From an uncultured Psychrobacter sp. (GTDB lineage: Bacteria > Pseudomonadota > Gammaproteobacteria > Pseudomonadales > Moraxellaceae): DNA of 64,000 nucleotides. Location of the stretch: the NCBI GenBank assembly GCA_947501045.1, contig CANMUI010000009.1, forward strand, positions 1-64,000, given 5' to 3'. Position 1 is the first letter of the stretch. Each line of letters starts with the position of its first letter. The translations under genes were made by a program, and so were the position numbers. The notes beneath the pieces were generated by a model, which worked only from the letters and a program-made list of their open reading frames with translations, searched no databases and was not told the DNA's origin. Positions 34,687-44,798 of this stretch are shown piece by piece.

Positions 34687-35736
34687 TTATAGATTGGCGT
34701 TTTTGAGGCGATTAACCTGACTACGATATACGGTTGTTGGATTAACGCTTCCAAAGGCTACTAAGCCTAGTACTTGATTAACCGAATCCAAATGATTCAT
34801 TCTATAGTTATCACGAATAACATAACCAAGACGACTCGAACACGTAGATACCAAACCATCATTTGGCTCACCTCGATAGGTAGTACTGGTCGACAACAGC
34901 AAAGGATCACCGGCATCAAGTAAGTTGGTCAGTTGCCCAACGCCACTAAACGAATAATACTTAATACCATTGACCTCAGTATCAGCTGGTTGCCCACAAT
35001 AAGTAGTCGGCATCGCTGCCGGGAATCTAGCATTAAATTCAGCCGCGCCATCAGTGGACAGAGCAACTAACGATTTCCAACCATCTTGCTCTTGTAACTC
35101 AGTGACACTAACACCAGAGCCGATGTCGGTAGCAATGCCGATGAGTTTGAATAAGCCAAGCGCCGCCTCTGTGGTGATAGTACCCTCTGAGAGTTGCTGC
35201 AAAACAGCGTCTGCCGTTTTTGAGCCTTGTTCTGGGCTTGAAACTGCGGTTGCTGAGGCTATATATTCAGGGGCAACGCCAGCGACATAGCGAACGTCAA
35301 TACCGCCTTGGCTGTGTCCTATTAGATTGACTTTGGGGTTGCCGGAGATAGCTGAGATGAGTTTGACTTGTGCCAGTAGTTGTTCACCGCGAACTTCACT
35401 ATTATTAATGGCCGAGGTTTTGGTTGCAAATACATCGGTACCTCCTCTCATCAAGGTTTGAGGAATACCATAAAAGTAATCTAGGGCACCGAATAGTTTA
35501 TTAAAACCACCAAGTCCATGCGCCAGCACCACCGGATGCTGAGTAGTTGTATAATTTGACGTTAATAATCTAGCGCCTACCAATTGGCATCCGCTGGGTG
35601 CAGAACAACTATAGTAGGTAGAAGCTTTCGCCGGAGTGGTTTGCAGTGTCATTAGCAAAATACCACTGCCAATAGCACTAAATAGTGGTAAAAATGCACG
35701 TGGTCTTTTGTATGATTTTATACTATGAAAGGTCAT
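34687..35736 (-). CDS. lipA: Secreted triacylglycerol lipase, family I
   Basis: Hydrolyses long-chain triacylglycerols outside the cell. The 349-residue precursor has a long signal peptide (cleavage near AKA-STY, residue 38). The catalytic triad is Ser in GHSQG (near 142), Asp in EPNDGLVS (near 292) and His in NHLDSV (near 315); the oxyanion motif is AHGLGGF. Cysteines near the mature N-terminus (YYSCSAPSGC) and in the catalytic domain (CGQPAD, STCSS) could form disulfides. The presence of the foldase gene next door places it in the foldase-dependent subfamilies I.1/I.2. It is probably exported by the type II system, whose genes are not in this window. Confidence 0.94.
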   Translation of the reverse strand: MTFHSIKSYKRPRAFLPLFSAIGSGILLMTLQTTPAKASTYYSCSAPSGCQLVGARLLTSNYTTTQHPVVLAHGLGGFNKLFGALDYFYGIPQTLMRGGTDVFATKTSAINNSEVRGEQLLAQVKLISAISGNPKVNLIGHSQGGIDVRYVAGVAPEYIASATAVSSPEQGSKTADAVLQQLSEGTITTEAALGLFKLIGIATDIGSGVSVTELQEQDGWKSLVALSTDGAAEFNARFPAAMPTTYCGQPADTEVNGIKYYSFSGVGQLTNLLDAGDPLLLSTSTTYRGEPNDGLVSTCSSRLGYVIRDNYRMNHLDSVNQVLGLVAFGSVNPTTVYRSQVNRLKNANL

Positions 35737-36081
35737 AACAACATCCTTGTTATTGTATCAATAAGAGTGTTTTTAACCAGCTTATGTTTGTCTTGGCATA
35801 AAAAGCTATCAAAAACAATTACTAATCCATTTAGCAATCAAATTTACATTACTTGTATATTTTGTATTATTCAATAGATTTTTCTGTCCGCTTAGTGTAT
35901 ATAAATAACGAATATTTCAAAGACCGACAGATGTTTTTTAATAATTTTATAGTTACGACTATTAGCTCATAAAACGACAACAGACCTTGATTAGCATAAA
36001 ACCGTCACCATTATGTTTATGATATAATTCATATAAATTAATTCTGTCTCTATTAATTCTACGACTAATATAAGTACAACA
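35737..36081. other. Divergent region between lipase and map
   Basis: 345 AT-rich bases. A TATAAT hexamer at 36023-36028 could be the map -10 element, but no good -35 is present. No ORF was seen. Confidence 0.35.
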
Positions 36082-36876
36082 ATGATGACTAAAAAATCTC
36101 TTATTCAATCTCCTGAAGCTATAGAAAAAATGCGCGTCGCCGGTAAACTTGCCAGCGATGTGCTAGTGATGCTTGATGAGCATGTCAAAGTTGGCGTGAG
36201 TACCGAAGCGCTTAACCAGATTGCTCATGACTATATTGTTAATGAGCAAGGGGCTATTCCTGCGCCGCTTAATTATCATGGCTTTCCTAAATCTATTTGT
36301 ACCTCGGTCAATCATGTGGTTTGTCACGGTATCCCAACTGAGAACAAACTGCTTAAAGATGGCGACATTATTAATATTGATGTCACTGTCATCAAAGATG
36401 GCTATTATGGTGACACCTCAAAGATGTGGATCGTTGGTGAAGGTTCTATCATGGCGCAGCGTATTTGTGATGTGGCTCAAAAAGCACTCTATGCCGGTAT
36501 GAGCGTGGTCAAAGATGGCGCACGTTTGGGTGATGTGGGCGCCGCGATTCAAGAAGTGGTCGAGCCTGAGCGCTTTAGTATCGTCCGCGAGTTCTGTGGT
36601 CACGGTATCAGCAATGAGTTTCACCACGAGCCGCAAGTCATGCACTATGGCAAAAAGGGTACTGGCTTTGAGCTCAAAACGGGTATGACTTTTACCATTG
36701 AGCCGATGATCAATCAAGGCACTTGGCAGACCAAAATATTACCTGATGAATGGACCGCCATCACCAAAGATCGTAAGCTGTCAGCGCAGTGGGAGCATAC
36801 GATGGTGGTCACCGATAATGGCTGTGAGGTATTTACCACACGCCCTGAAGAAGATTTAAGTTTTTTGACTCAGTAA
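36082..36876 (+). CDS. map: Type I methionine aminopeptidase
   Basis: Removes the initiator methionine from nascent proteins. The 264 residues carry the five conserved metal ligands in context: Asp in INIDVTVI and Asp in YYGDTSKMW, His in GHGISNEF, Glu in FTIEPM and Glu in SAQWEHT. Length is typical. Two adjacent ATG codons (36082 and 36085) are possible starts. It is followed by a terminator and then glnD, a common gammaproteobacterial order. Confidence 0.96.
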   Translation: MMTKKSLIQSPEAIEKMRVAGKLASDVLVMLDEHVKVGVSTEALNQIAHDYIVNEQGAIPAPLNYHGFPKSICTSVNHVVCHGIPTENKLLKDGDIINIDVTVIKDGYYGDTSKMWIVGEGSIMAQRICDVAQKALYAGMSVVKDGARLGDVGAAIQEVVEPERFSIVREFCGHGISNEFHHEPQVMHYGKKGTGFELKTGMTFTIEPMINQGTWQTKILPDEWTAITKDRKLSAQWEHTMVVTDNGCEVFTTRPEEDLSFLTQ

Positions 36877-36882
36877 TAACAT

Positions 36883-36910
36883 AAAAGATCGCCTAGGCGG
36901 TCTTTTTTTT
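36883..36910 (+). terminator. Terminator after map
   Basis: AAGATCGCC and GGCGGTCTT pair over 9 bp (one G.U) around a TA loop, followed by a run of T's, 7 bp past the map stop. Confidence 0.88.
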
Positions 36911-36956
36911 GCTAATTTTATCTTAAACTCCAATTAGATAACACTGGACAACTTGC

Positions 36957-39701
36957 ATGTTTACTTGCGATACCACCTCTATTAATATTACGCCGCTACC
37001 GTCAGTTCTCTTGCGTCCCCCATCAGCAGCAACCCATTCTGAATCAGTATTATCTGATCAGGCGTTGACAGCTATCTCTGCGTGGGTAGTACAAATTAAT
37101 AATGATATCAGCCGTGCTCTTGAGCGCGGTGTTAGTATTCGTCAGTTGGTTGCCGCTCGCGCTTGCGCCATCGATGATCTGCTAATCGCTTTGTTTGAAC
37201 GATTTGGCCTCAATGATACAGACTTGGCTCTATTTGCTACCGGTGGTTATGGTCGCGGCGAGTTGTCGCTCTATTCAGATGTCGATATTTTACTACTTAG
37301 CCTTACCCGTATTAGCAGTGAGGTTAGCGCCAAGATTGATAAATTAGTGGCGCTACTTTGGGATATCGGGCTTGAGCCTTCATTATCAGTCCGTGATACC
37401 AGCGACTGTCTGGAGGCGGCCAAAGACCATACCGTAGCCAGTGCGCTACTCGAAGCAAGATTACTTACTGGTAACGAGACACTGCAAAAAGTACCCCATG
37501 CGATTGTCAATAAACGGTGGTCGCCGCGAGAGTTTTATGAGGTAAAAACAGCTGAGGCAAAAGCGCGTTACCTGCGTCACAATGCCACAGAATACAACCT
37601 TGAGCCTAATATTAAAACGGCTCCTGGTGGGCTGCGCGATATCCATATCATTGGCTGGGTCACCAAGCGCTACTTTCGAGTCAGCAAACTTTATGACTTA
37701 GTTCAGCAAGACTTTTTGACCGAAAAAGAATTCGATGAATTACAGTTTGCAGAGAGTTATTTATGGCAAATACGTCATTACTTGCATGAGCTGACAAAAC
37801 GTAACGAGAATAAATTGTTATTTGATTATCAGCGCGATATTGCTGAGCTTATGGGTTATGAGACGCAGCCTGATGACGCGCCCAATGCTGCTGTTGAGCG
37901 TTTTATGCGTGACTATTATCGCTGTGCGATGCAAATATCTACGCTATCTGAGATGCTCATCAACCACTATTATGAAACCATTATTGAGCCTGAACTGCCA
38001 GATGACGAGCGTCCCATAAAACGGCCTATCAATGCACGCTTTAATCAAGTTGGTGATCAGATTGCCATCGCTCATCACCGCGTTTTTGCACAAACCCCAG
38101 CGGCGATCATGGAGATGTTTCTGCTTATGGGTCAGTACGGGATCAAAAATATCCGTACGCGCACCGTACGCGCGCTAAAGATTGCGGCGCGCGGTATTGA
38201 TCAAGCTTATCGTGATAATTCTGAACATCAGGCGCTGTTCTTAGCCAATTTAAAAGAACAAAACTATCTGTTTCACCGTCTGCGCGCTATGAATCGCTAT
38301 GGGGTACTTGGCAGTTATATCCCTGCTTTTGCACAAGTCACTGGCATGATGCAGTATGATTTGTTTCATCGCTACACCGTCGATGCCCATACGCTATTTT
38401 TGATTCGAATTTTACACCGTTTTACCGATCCTAATTATGCACAAGACTTTCCACTCATCAGTGCCATTTTTCAGCGAATCGAGCGCAAAGAGATTATTGT
38501 ACTAGCAGCTATGTTTCATGACATTGCCAAAGGCCGCGGCGGTAATCATAGTCAGCTTGGCGAAACTGAGGCCACCCAATTCTGTTTGGCACATGGTATG
38601 AGTCAAGCGGACGCCCATCTGGTTGGTTGGTTGACCCGCTACCATCTACTGATGTCGATGACCGCGCAGAAAAAGGATATCTCTGACCCTGAAGTGGTGA
38701 CTGTTTTTGCTAATCTTGTCGGTAACGTCACTCATCTCAACCATTTATACGTACTGACTGTTGCTGATATGAATGCCACCAATCCTCAGCTTTGGAATAG
38801 CTGGCGGGCGACCTTGATGAAGCAGCTATATTCGCAAACGCGGCGTATCTTGCGTGCTGATATCGATGCCCCAACCAATCGTCGAGATATGATTAGCGCC
38901 ACACGCAAACAGACGTTGGCGAGGCTTGACAGTGTCGACAATCAGCATATGAATCGTGATGAAGTACTTAGATTATGGGATGATCTGGGCGATGAGTATT
39001 TTTTGCGGGAGATTGTAGAAGATATTTTGTGGCATACCGAAGCCATTTTAAATCATCCTCCTATCGGACGCGCCTCTGATACCGATAGTGCACCTTTGGT
39101 GGTGCTACGTGAGCATCGAGAGCTGGCGCTTGATGCGGTGCAGGTCTTTGTTTATACCCAAGATCAGGCCAATCTTTTTGCCGTAACTATGGCGGTGTTT
39201 GATCAGATGAATCTAGATGTTTTGGACGCGCGAATCATCACAGCTACTCGTAATTTTGCCTTGGACTCTTATGTTTTGCTTGATCGCAGCGGTACTTTAC
39301 TAACTGATAAGGACACTCAGCAAGAGCTAAAACAGCGCCTCATTGATGCTTTTAAAAATCCAGCAGCGCCCAAGCTTACCTATAAGCGCTTGCCTCGCCA
39401 GCTAAGGCATTTTGAAGTACCCACAGTGATTAGTTTTGACTTTAATGAAGCCTCATCGCAGCACATAATGAATTTGCAAACGCTTGATCAGCCAGGACTG
39501 CTTGCACGCGTAGGACAGATATTTTTGCAGCAAGGTATCGAGGTACATGCGGCACGTATTACGACATTAGGTGAGCGAGCAGAAGATATGTTTTATATCA
39601 GCGATCAACACGATGCCCCTTTATCTGCTGATAAACTTGCAACATTAAAAAGCGCACTTATCACTAGCTTGAATGCTCATACTGAGGACAAATACACTTA
39701 A
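36957..39701 (+). CDS. glnD: [Protein-PII] uridylyltransferase / uridylyl-removing enzyme
   Basis: Senses glutamine and adds or removes UMP on PII proteins to control nitrogen assimilation. The 914 residues contain the nucleotidyltransferase motif GGYGRGELSLYSDVDIL (about 92-108), a linker domain, an HD hydrolase domain (YTVDAHTLFLIRIL; catalytic MFHDIAKGRGGNHS near 522), and two C-terminal ACT domains (start near VFVYTQDQANLFA and MNLQTLDQPGLLARVG). All four modules look intact. It lies between map and dapC. No PII gene is in the window. Confidence 0.95.
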   Translation: MFTCDTTSINITPLPSVLLRPPSAATHSESVLSDQALTAISAWVVQINNDISRALERGVSIRQLVAARACAIDDLLIALFERFGLNDTDLALFATGGYGRGELSLYSDVDILLLSLTRISSEVSAKIDKLVALLWDIGLEPSLSVRDTSDCLEAAKDHTVASALLEARLLTGNETLQKVPHAIVNKRWSPREFYEVKTAEAKARYLRHNATEYNLEPNIKTAPGGLRDIHIIGWVTKRYFRVSKLYDLVQQDFLTEKEFDELQFAESYLWQIRHYLHELTKRNENKLLFDYQRDIAELMGYETQPDDAPNAAVERFMRDYYRCAMQISTLSEMLINHYYETIIEPELPDDERPIKRPINARFNQVGDQIAIAHHRVFAQTPAAIMEMFLLMGQYGIKNIRTRTVRALKIAARGIDQAYRDNSEHQALFLANLKEQNYLFHRLRAMNRYGVLGSYIPAFAQVTGMMQYDLFHRYTVDAHTLFLIRILHRFTDPNYAQDFPLISAIFQRIERKEIIVLAAMFHDIAKGRGGNHSQLGETEATQFCLAHGMSQADAHLVGWLTRYHLLMSMTAQKKDISDPEVVTVFANLVGNVTHLNHLYVLTVADMNATNPQLWNSWRATLMKQLYSQTRRILRADIDAPTNRRDMISATRKQTLARLDSVDNQHMNRDEVLRLWDDLGDEYFLREIVEDILWHTEAILNHPPIGRASDTDSAPLVVLREHRELALDAVQVFVYTQDQANLFAVTMAVFDQMNLDVLDARIITATRNFALDSYVLLDRSGTLLTDKDTQQELKQRLIDAFKNPAAPKLTYKRLPRQLRHFEVPTVISFDFNEASSQHIMNLQTLDQPGLLARVGQIFLQQGIEVHAARITTLGERAEDMFYISDQHDAPLSADKLATLKSALITSLNAHTEDKYT

Positions 39702-39726
39702 TTATCAACCGAAGTGTTTAGCTTAG

Positions 39727-40437
39727 CTAGCTTGAATAAGTGATTAGACTTTTATAAACCATCTCGCTGGCATATGGAGTCAACTCATCATCGACAAACT
39801 CTGGAGGCAATATCTCTGCCTCTATTTGGTGCTGATCTAAAATCAGTCGGCCAGCATCAATCTCTTTTTGGAGTAAACGCTGCAAGGTTGCAAGCCTTAA
39901 CTGTGCTTTATAATGCGTATAAATCGTTTGTAAAGAGATTGGCGCCTGATCATGAACATACGGAAAAATATTCTCTGATGCTAAATCAGCCATCTTCGTT
40001 AGCGCCTGTTCACACATAGTGTCTGCGTCATTAATGTGCTCTTGTATATAATTGGCCAGCTGACCTTTAAATATTAGCGCAATTATAAACACCATTGTTT
40101 GGATGCCAAATACTATCGTGTAGTGCCACAATGACATGGGTATATTAAATAACTTACCCAACGTCATCATTACGATAGCCACGATTACATAACTGACTAA
40201 TTGCCATAACAACCAAGTGATTATACTATTGTCACCAAACCAAAACATCTGTCTTTCTTTGAGATTAATAAAGCGCTGACGAGCTTGCCACCACTGTTGT
40301 TCATATTGTTTAAGCTGCTCATAAGATGGACCGCTCAGATCATTACCTGTCTCGTCGTCAATACTTATATCATCGTTAACGAAATTGCCCCCCTCTTTAA
40401 AAGCCTTAAAGTTGTCAATTTTTGGAGCATCGATCAT
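39727..40437 (-). CDS. Hypothetical two-helix membrane protein, 236 aa
   Basis: Not recognised. The N-terminal 65 residues are soluble and charged, with an aromatic stretch (YEQQWWQARQRFINLKERQ). Two transmembrane helices follow (about 78-98 and 105-125), then a C-terminal cytoplasmic domain of about 110 residues with helical character (TIYTHYKAQLRLATLQRLLQ). It is inserted antisense between glnD and dapC, which normally adjoin. No catalytic motif is visible. Confidence 0.65.
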   Translation of the reverse strand: MIDAPKIDNFKAFKEGGNFVNDDISIDDETGNDLSGPSYEQLKQYEQQWWQARQRFINLKERQMFWFGDNSIITWLLWQLVSYVIVAIVMMTLGKLFNIPMSLWHYTIVFGIQTMVFIIALIFKGQLANYIQEHINDADTMCEQALTKMADLASENIFPYVHDQAPISLQTIYTHYKAQLRLATLQRLLQKEIDAGRLILDQHQIEAEILPPEFVDDELTPYASEMVYKSLITYSS

Positions 40438-40742
40438 AAGGTTATCCTAACGATAATTTGCCTTAGTCTCTGGCAGCAGTTATCTGTTTTATTGTCTATT
40501 GTTGTTTTTAAGTTGTAAGCATATAAATTATTAGCATAAAAGTAGTAGGTAAGTTGTTGAAAAATGAATAATAGTTTAGAGAAATCGATAAGAGAAGGAA
40601 AAGACAAATAATAAGCTAAATGCTACACTGCCTAATTGGTAGTTTTTTACGAATATATAATATTATGACGATCGAAATTACGCTCAACTAACTATTCTAA
40701 TTTTCGTTAACAATTACTTACTTAATGTAGCCTCTTATTATA
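40438..40742. other. Divergent region, membrane protein / dapC
   Basis: 305 AT-rich bases with no ORF or hairpin. It should contain both promoters. Confidence 0.35.
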
Positions 40743-41960
40743 ATGATCTTACTTATGAATAACAACTTAGCACATCTGCACCCTTACCCCTTTGCCAAAA
40801 TGGCACAGTTGCTTGCTAACAGCGAGCCTGCTCGTAATTACACTGAAATAAAGCTCGGTATTGGCGAGCCAAAACATACGCCGCCGGCTTTTGTTTTAGA
40901 CGTACTACAAGAAAATTTGGACAAGATATCTCGTTATCCCACTACTAATGGCAGCTTTGAGCTACGTCAAACCATAGCGCATTGGCTTGAGAAGCGGTTT
41001 TTCTTGCGTCATGTCGATCCCAATACTGAAGTATTGCCAGTTATGGGTACACGTGAGGCGATTTTTAGCTTTGTACAAGCTGTAGTGAATACTAATAAAA
41101 GCAATCCTACTGTCGTCATGCCGAATCCGTTTTATCAAATCTATGAAGGTGCTACGATACTGGCACAGGCAACGCCTTACTTTATTCCTTGTACGCCGGA
41201 CAACAATTTTAAAGGTAGCTACCGCGCTGTACCTAAAGAGATATGGGAGCAAACCCAGCTGCTATTTATCTGTAGTCCCAATAATCCTACCGGTTCGATT
41301 ATGAGCTTGGATGACTGGGAAGATCTCATTCGTTTGTCCGACAAATATGACTTTGTTATCGCAAGCGATGAGTGCTATAGCGAGCTATATTTTAATGAGC
41401 CTCCTATCGGCTTACTTCAGGCCTGTACTACTTTTGGCCGTGATGATTTTAAAAACTGCGTGGTCTTTCATTCCCTATCAAAACGCTCAAACCTGCCCGG
41501 TCTACGCTCAGGTTTTATCGCCGGCGACGCAGCCATCCTACAGCCGTATTTGCAATATCGTACTTATCAAGGCTGTGCGATGCCGATACCGCATCAGCTT
41601 GCTTCTATCGCCGCCTGGCAAGATGAAAAGCACGTGGCGCATAACCGCGCGCTGTACCAAGAAAAATTTGCGCTATGGATGGATGAATTGGGCGAGCTAC
41701 TCGAGTTAACCATGCCAGAAGCTGGGTTTTACTTTTGGGTAAAAGTTCCTACGCAGTTTGATAATGATGACGAAGTGTTTGTCAAAGCGTTGTATGAGCA
41801 GGCAAATATCCATGCTCTTGCTGGGCGTTATCTGTCACGTGAGGTCAATGGCAAAAACCCTGGTAAAGGTTATGTACGTATTGCGCTAGTGGCTAGCGTT
41901 GCTGAGAGCCGAGAAGCTATTGAGCGTATTAAAGAGCTGCTCACCGCTCATTTGAGATAA
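40743..41960 (+). CDS. dapC: Succinyldiaminopimelate transaminase
   Basis: A PLP aminotransferase of lysine and peptidoglycan precursor synthesis, acting on N-succinyl-2-amino-6-ketopimelate with glutamate. The 405 residues match the DapC branch of class I aminotransferases: LHPYPFAKMAQL, IGEPKHTPPAFV, SPNNPTGSI, DECYSELYF and the PLP lysine in FHSLSKRSNLPGLRSGF (near 240). Either ATG 40743 or ATG 40755 could be used; neither has a good ribosome-binding site, and the family usually begins closer to the second. Its place near glnD and map supports the DapC call over other transaminases. Confidence 0.9.
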   Translation: MILLMNNNLAHLHPYPFAKMAQLLANSEPARNYTEIKLGIGEPKHTPPAFVLDVLQENLDKISRYPTTNGSFELRQTIAHWLEKRFFLRHVDPNTEVLPVMGTREAIFSFVQAVVNTNKSNPTVVMPNPFYQIYEGATILAQATPYFIPCTPDNNFKGSYRAVPKEIWEQTQLLFICSPNNPTGSIMSLDDWEDLIRLSDKYDFVIASDECYSELYFNEPPIGLLQACTTFGRDDFKNCVVFHSLSKRSNLPGLRSGFIAGDAAILQPYLQYRTYQGCAMPIPHQLASIAAWQDEKHVAHNRALYQEKFALWMDELGELLELTMPEAGFYFWVKVPTQFDNDDEVFVKALYEQANIHALAGRYLSREVNGKNPGKGYVRIALVASVAESREAIERIKELLTAHLR

Positions 41961-42097
41961 AGATAACCTTGTTCTTAGTAATGTTATTGATAATAACGGC
42001 TTAGATAATGCTATAGTAAAAGCAGATGCTTACCATTTGTTATACCTCTTAAAGCATTTTATCAGTATCATGAGCCCACATTATCAAGGATAATGCT

Positions 42098-44074
42098 ATG
42101 CCGCAGCTTGATTTCACTCAGCCCCCTTTTGATGTGCTCAGTCTCACTGAGCGCCAAAGTCTCAAAAAGCATACTCAAGTGCGTTATCTCGCAGCTGGCG
42201 AATCTTTACCTACCGATGATTTAAGTTATTTTTTTGTGGTATTAAAAGGTCAGATTGAACAGCGCTTAGGCGACGAATTTATTGCCTCGTATGTCGGTAG
42301 TAGTTACTCCGATCAGCTCAATAGTAACGACTGGTTCGATAGTCGCCGTACTCCTGACGCTCGGGAGCTGCCGTCAGCTAAATTGCCTAGAGCAGATATT
42401 AAGAATACTTCAGCATATCAATACCGCGCTATTGAGGACACCTTACTGCTGCAAGTAGAGGGTTCAGCCATCGATAGAATGAGTGCCCAAAATCATCTCA
42501 TACGCCAGTTGTTATCCAATGAACTGCCGGAGCGCCTAAAAGCGTTGCAACAAAGGCGCGGCGCTCAAAATCAAGCGCTGGGAGCAAACGCTACCAGTTA
42601 TAATGCTCAGCAAGAAGTACAGCAAATCATGCTCCAGCCTGTCGTGGCTGTCACTTTATTGCCCGTACATATCATCGACGCGGACAGTAGCCTGTATCAA
42701 GCGGCGCGTACTATGACTGCTGCGGGACTTAAACATGTACTGTTGCGTCAATCAGCAGACCAGACTCAAGGCTCGCATTCAACCTCTGACCCCATAGCTG
42801 GCTTGGCACCTGAATTGGGGATTTTGACTGATGCTGATCTTTGCCGTGCGGTTAGCGAGCAAAGTGATCCTGCCACAACACCCTGCCGGCAGTTTGCAAA
42901 CTTTAATCTGCGTACGATAGGCGCTGATGATGAGATTGGGGATGCGCTACTGACTATGACGCGCTACCGTATCCATCGCCTGCCCGTCATTGATGATAAA
43001 GGCGCGGTCATTGGTATCTTGGGTCAAAGCGATGTACTGGCGCACTTGGGTCATCACTCGCAGCTGATCAGTGTGCAGATCGAACAAGCAAAGGATCTGG
43101 CAAGCCTTGATACCGCGGTTGAATTAATTGGCCGCTATATCCGCGCCCAGCATCAAAACGGGGTGAAGATTGGTATCGTAAGCCGCATGGTACAGACCTT
43201 AAACGCGCAAGTTTTTACCAAGCTTTGGGAGCTTATTGTCCCAAAAGAGGTCGTTGACAATACTTGCGTCATCGTTATGGGCTCAGAGGGGCGCGGCGAA
43301 CAAATTATGCGTACCGATCAAGATAATGCCCTGATTATCCGCGACGGTTATTCTCATCCTGACTTAGCCAAGTTTGCCGACACCTTTAATCAGCAGTTGG
43401 CGGCACTTGGGTATCCCTTGTGCGATGGTAATATTATGATGACCAATCCGCTGTGGCGTCAACCACTGAGTGATTTTAAAAAGCAGATCAGTTTATGGTT
43501 TAAAAACACCGATCCGATGCATAGTATTTGGATATCATCGATACTGGATGGCGCCTACGTTTGCGGTGATGAGTCGCTGTTGACCCAAATCCGCGAGCAC
43601 CTGAAAGTTGCGCATCGACAATCAGATCCCATGTTTGTACGTCAGTTTGCAAGGGCTGCACTACAGTTTGGTGAAGTTAATCAGTGGTGGCAAAAGTTTA
43701 TACCATTACTTGGTAAGCCTAGCGTACAAGATATTGACCTTAAAAAAGCAGGGATTTTCCCATTGGTGCACGGTATTCGCACTCTAACACTTGAGCATGA
43801 TATATTGTATGTCCCCAGCTCCAAAGGCCGGCTCAAAGCGCTAGTAGAGGTGGGTATGCTAACGCAAGTACGCGCCGACACTCTAAACGAGGCGCTGGAG
43901 TTTTTTATGGCGCAGCGTCTAACCGTAGCGCTGTCTACAGATGACAAACACGCGCGGCAAGTTGATCCGACTACCTTATCAGCGCTTGAGCGCGATGTCC
44001 TCAAAGAATGCCTCGCTGTCGTCAAAAGCTTTAAAGCTCAGCTACGCCAGCATTATCAGCTCGAGATTGGATAA
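42098..44074 (+). CDS. cNMP-binding/CBS/DUF294 nucleotidyltransferase-like protein
   Basis: A 658-residue cytosolic signalling-type protein. An N-terminal cyclic-nucleotide-binding-like domain (about 15-135) is followed by two CBS domains (about 185-325; DADSSLYQAARTM and ADDEIGDALLTMTRYRIHRL). A DUF294 nucleotidyltransferase domain has the motif MGSEGRGEQIMRTDQDNAL (near 395), and a DUF294_C helical region ends the protein. The G-S-x6-9-D-x-D motif is intact, so nucleotidyl transfer is plausible, possibly onto a protein. It is followed after 17 bp by an exonuclease gene, a pairing found in many gammaproteobacteria. Its substrate is unknown. Confidence 0.88.
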   Translation: MPQLDFTQPPFDVLSLTERQSLKKHTQVRYLAAGESLPTDDLSYFFVVLKGQIEQRLGDEFIASYVGSSYSDQLNSNDWFDSRRTPDARELPSAKLPRADIKNTSAYQYRAIEDTLLLQVEGSAIDRMSAQNHLIRQLLSNELPERLKALQQRRGAQNQALGANATSYNAQQEVQQIMLQPVVAVTLLPVHIIDADSSLYQAARTMTAAGLKHVLLRQSADQTQGSHSTSDPIAGLAPELGILTDADLCRAVSEQSDPATTPCRQFANFNLRTIGADDEIGDALLTMTRYRIHRLPVIDDKGAVIGILGQSDVLAHLGHHSQLISVQIEQAKDLASLDTAVELIGRYIRAQHQNGVKIGIVSRMVQTLNAQVFTKLWELIVPKEVVDNTCVIVMGSEGRGEQIMRTDQDNALIIRDGYSHPDLAKFADTFNQQLAALGYPLCDGNIMMTNPLWRQPLSDFKKQISLWFKNTDPMHSIWISSILDGAYVCGDESLLTQIREHLKVAHRQSDPMFVRQFARAALQFGEVNQWWQKFIPLLGKPSVQDIDLKKAGIFPLVHGIRTLTLEHDILYVPSSKGRLKALVEVGMLTQVRADTLNEALEFFMAQRLTVALSTDDKHARQVDPTTLSALERDVLKECLAVVKSFKAQLRQHYQLEIG

Positions 44075-44091
44075 ATGGATGATAAAGTAAT

Positions 44092-44694
44092 ATGAGCTGG
44101 CTTAAACAACTGACAACTAGTTGGCAAAAAAGACAGCTACAGCGTCCGGAGCTGGCATCCATGTTTGAGCCGCCACCTACCAAGCAGTGGGTTGCTATTG
44201 ATTGTGAGATGACTGGACTTAACCCCAAAAAGCATCACTTGCTGTCAGTAGCTGCTATCCATATCGATGGTGATACTATTGATACCGGCAATGGTTTGCA
44301 TTTGGTGTGCCGTCCGCCGATCATGCCTGATCGAGATACTATTGTCATTCACGGTTTGCGTCCTACTGATGTTGAGCACGGTATGACTTATGATGAGATG
44401 CTCGCTTTGCTACTGCCTTTTATCGATAATCGTCCACTGGTAGGGTTTTGTACGCCCATAGATACCGCGTTTTTGAACCCACTAGTCAAGCACTATATGG
44501 GTACGTCGCTGCCTAACGAAGTGCTCGATGTACGTGAGCTTTACAGCCAGCGTATGGGCGGCGCTCAAGGGATTCCAGCTCAGTCGCAACAGCTTAGCAG
44601 TATCTTAGCGTATTATGATATTCCGGAGCTTGGTAATCACAATGCCTATAATGATGCGGTGATGACCGCTATGGCTTTTTTGCATGTACGCTAA
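44092..44694 (+). CDS. DEDDh 3'-5' exonuclease (DNA polymerase III epsilon-like)
   Basis: A 200-residue exonuclease. Exo I is AIDCEMTGLNPKKH (Asp and Glu ligands near 36-38), Exo II is GFCTPIDTAFLNP (Asp near 125) and Exo III is HNAYNDAVMTAMAF (His and Asp near 183-188), giving the DEDDh set. There is no polymerase-binding tail, so it is not the replicative epsilon subunit. Its gene begins 17 bp after the DUF294 gene; coupling between the two products is likely. Substrate (DNA or RNA) cannot be read from sequence. Confidence 0.88.
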   Translation: MSWLKQLTTSWQKRQLQRPELASMFEPPPTKQWVAIDCEMTGLNPKKHHLLSVAAIHIDGDTIDTGNGLHLVCRPPIMPDRDTIVIHGLRPTDVEHGMTYDEMLALLLPFIDNRPLVGFCTPIDTAFLNPLVKHYMGTSLPNEVLDVRELYSQRMGGAQGIPAQSQQLSSILAYYDIPELGNHNAYNDAVMTAMAFLHVR

Positions 44695-44798
44695 GGTTAG
44701 AACTGTACTCGTTTAAGCTAAAAATATTAACGCTAGAGCTAAAAGTTAGTAACTCATGTTACCATAGGCGGTTTTTGATACCTGACGATATTACTACC

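Noticed and set aside
44092..44694. Replicative epsilon subunit (dnaQ)
   Set aside because: Lacks the C-terminal polymerase-binding region and rnhA is not adjacent.
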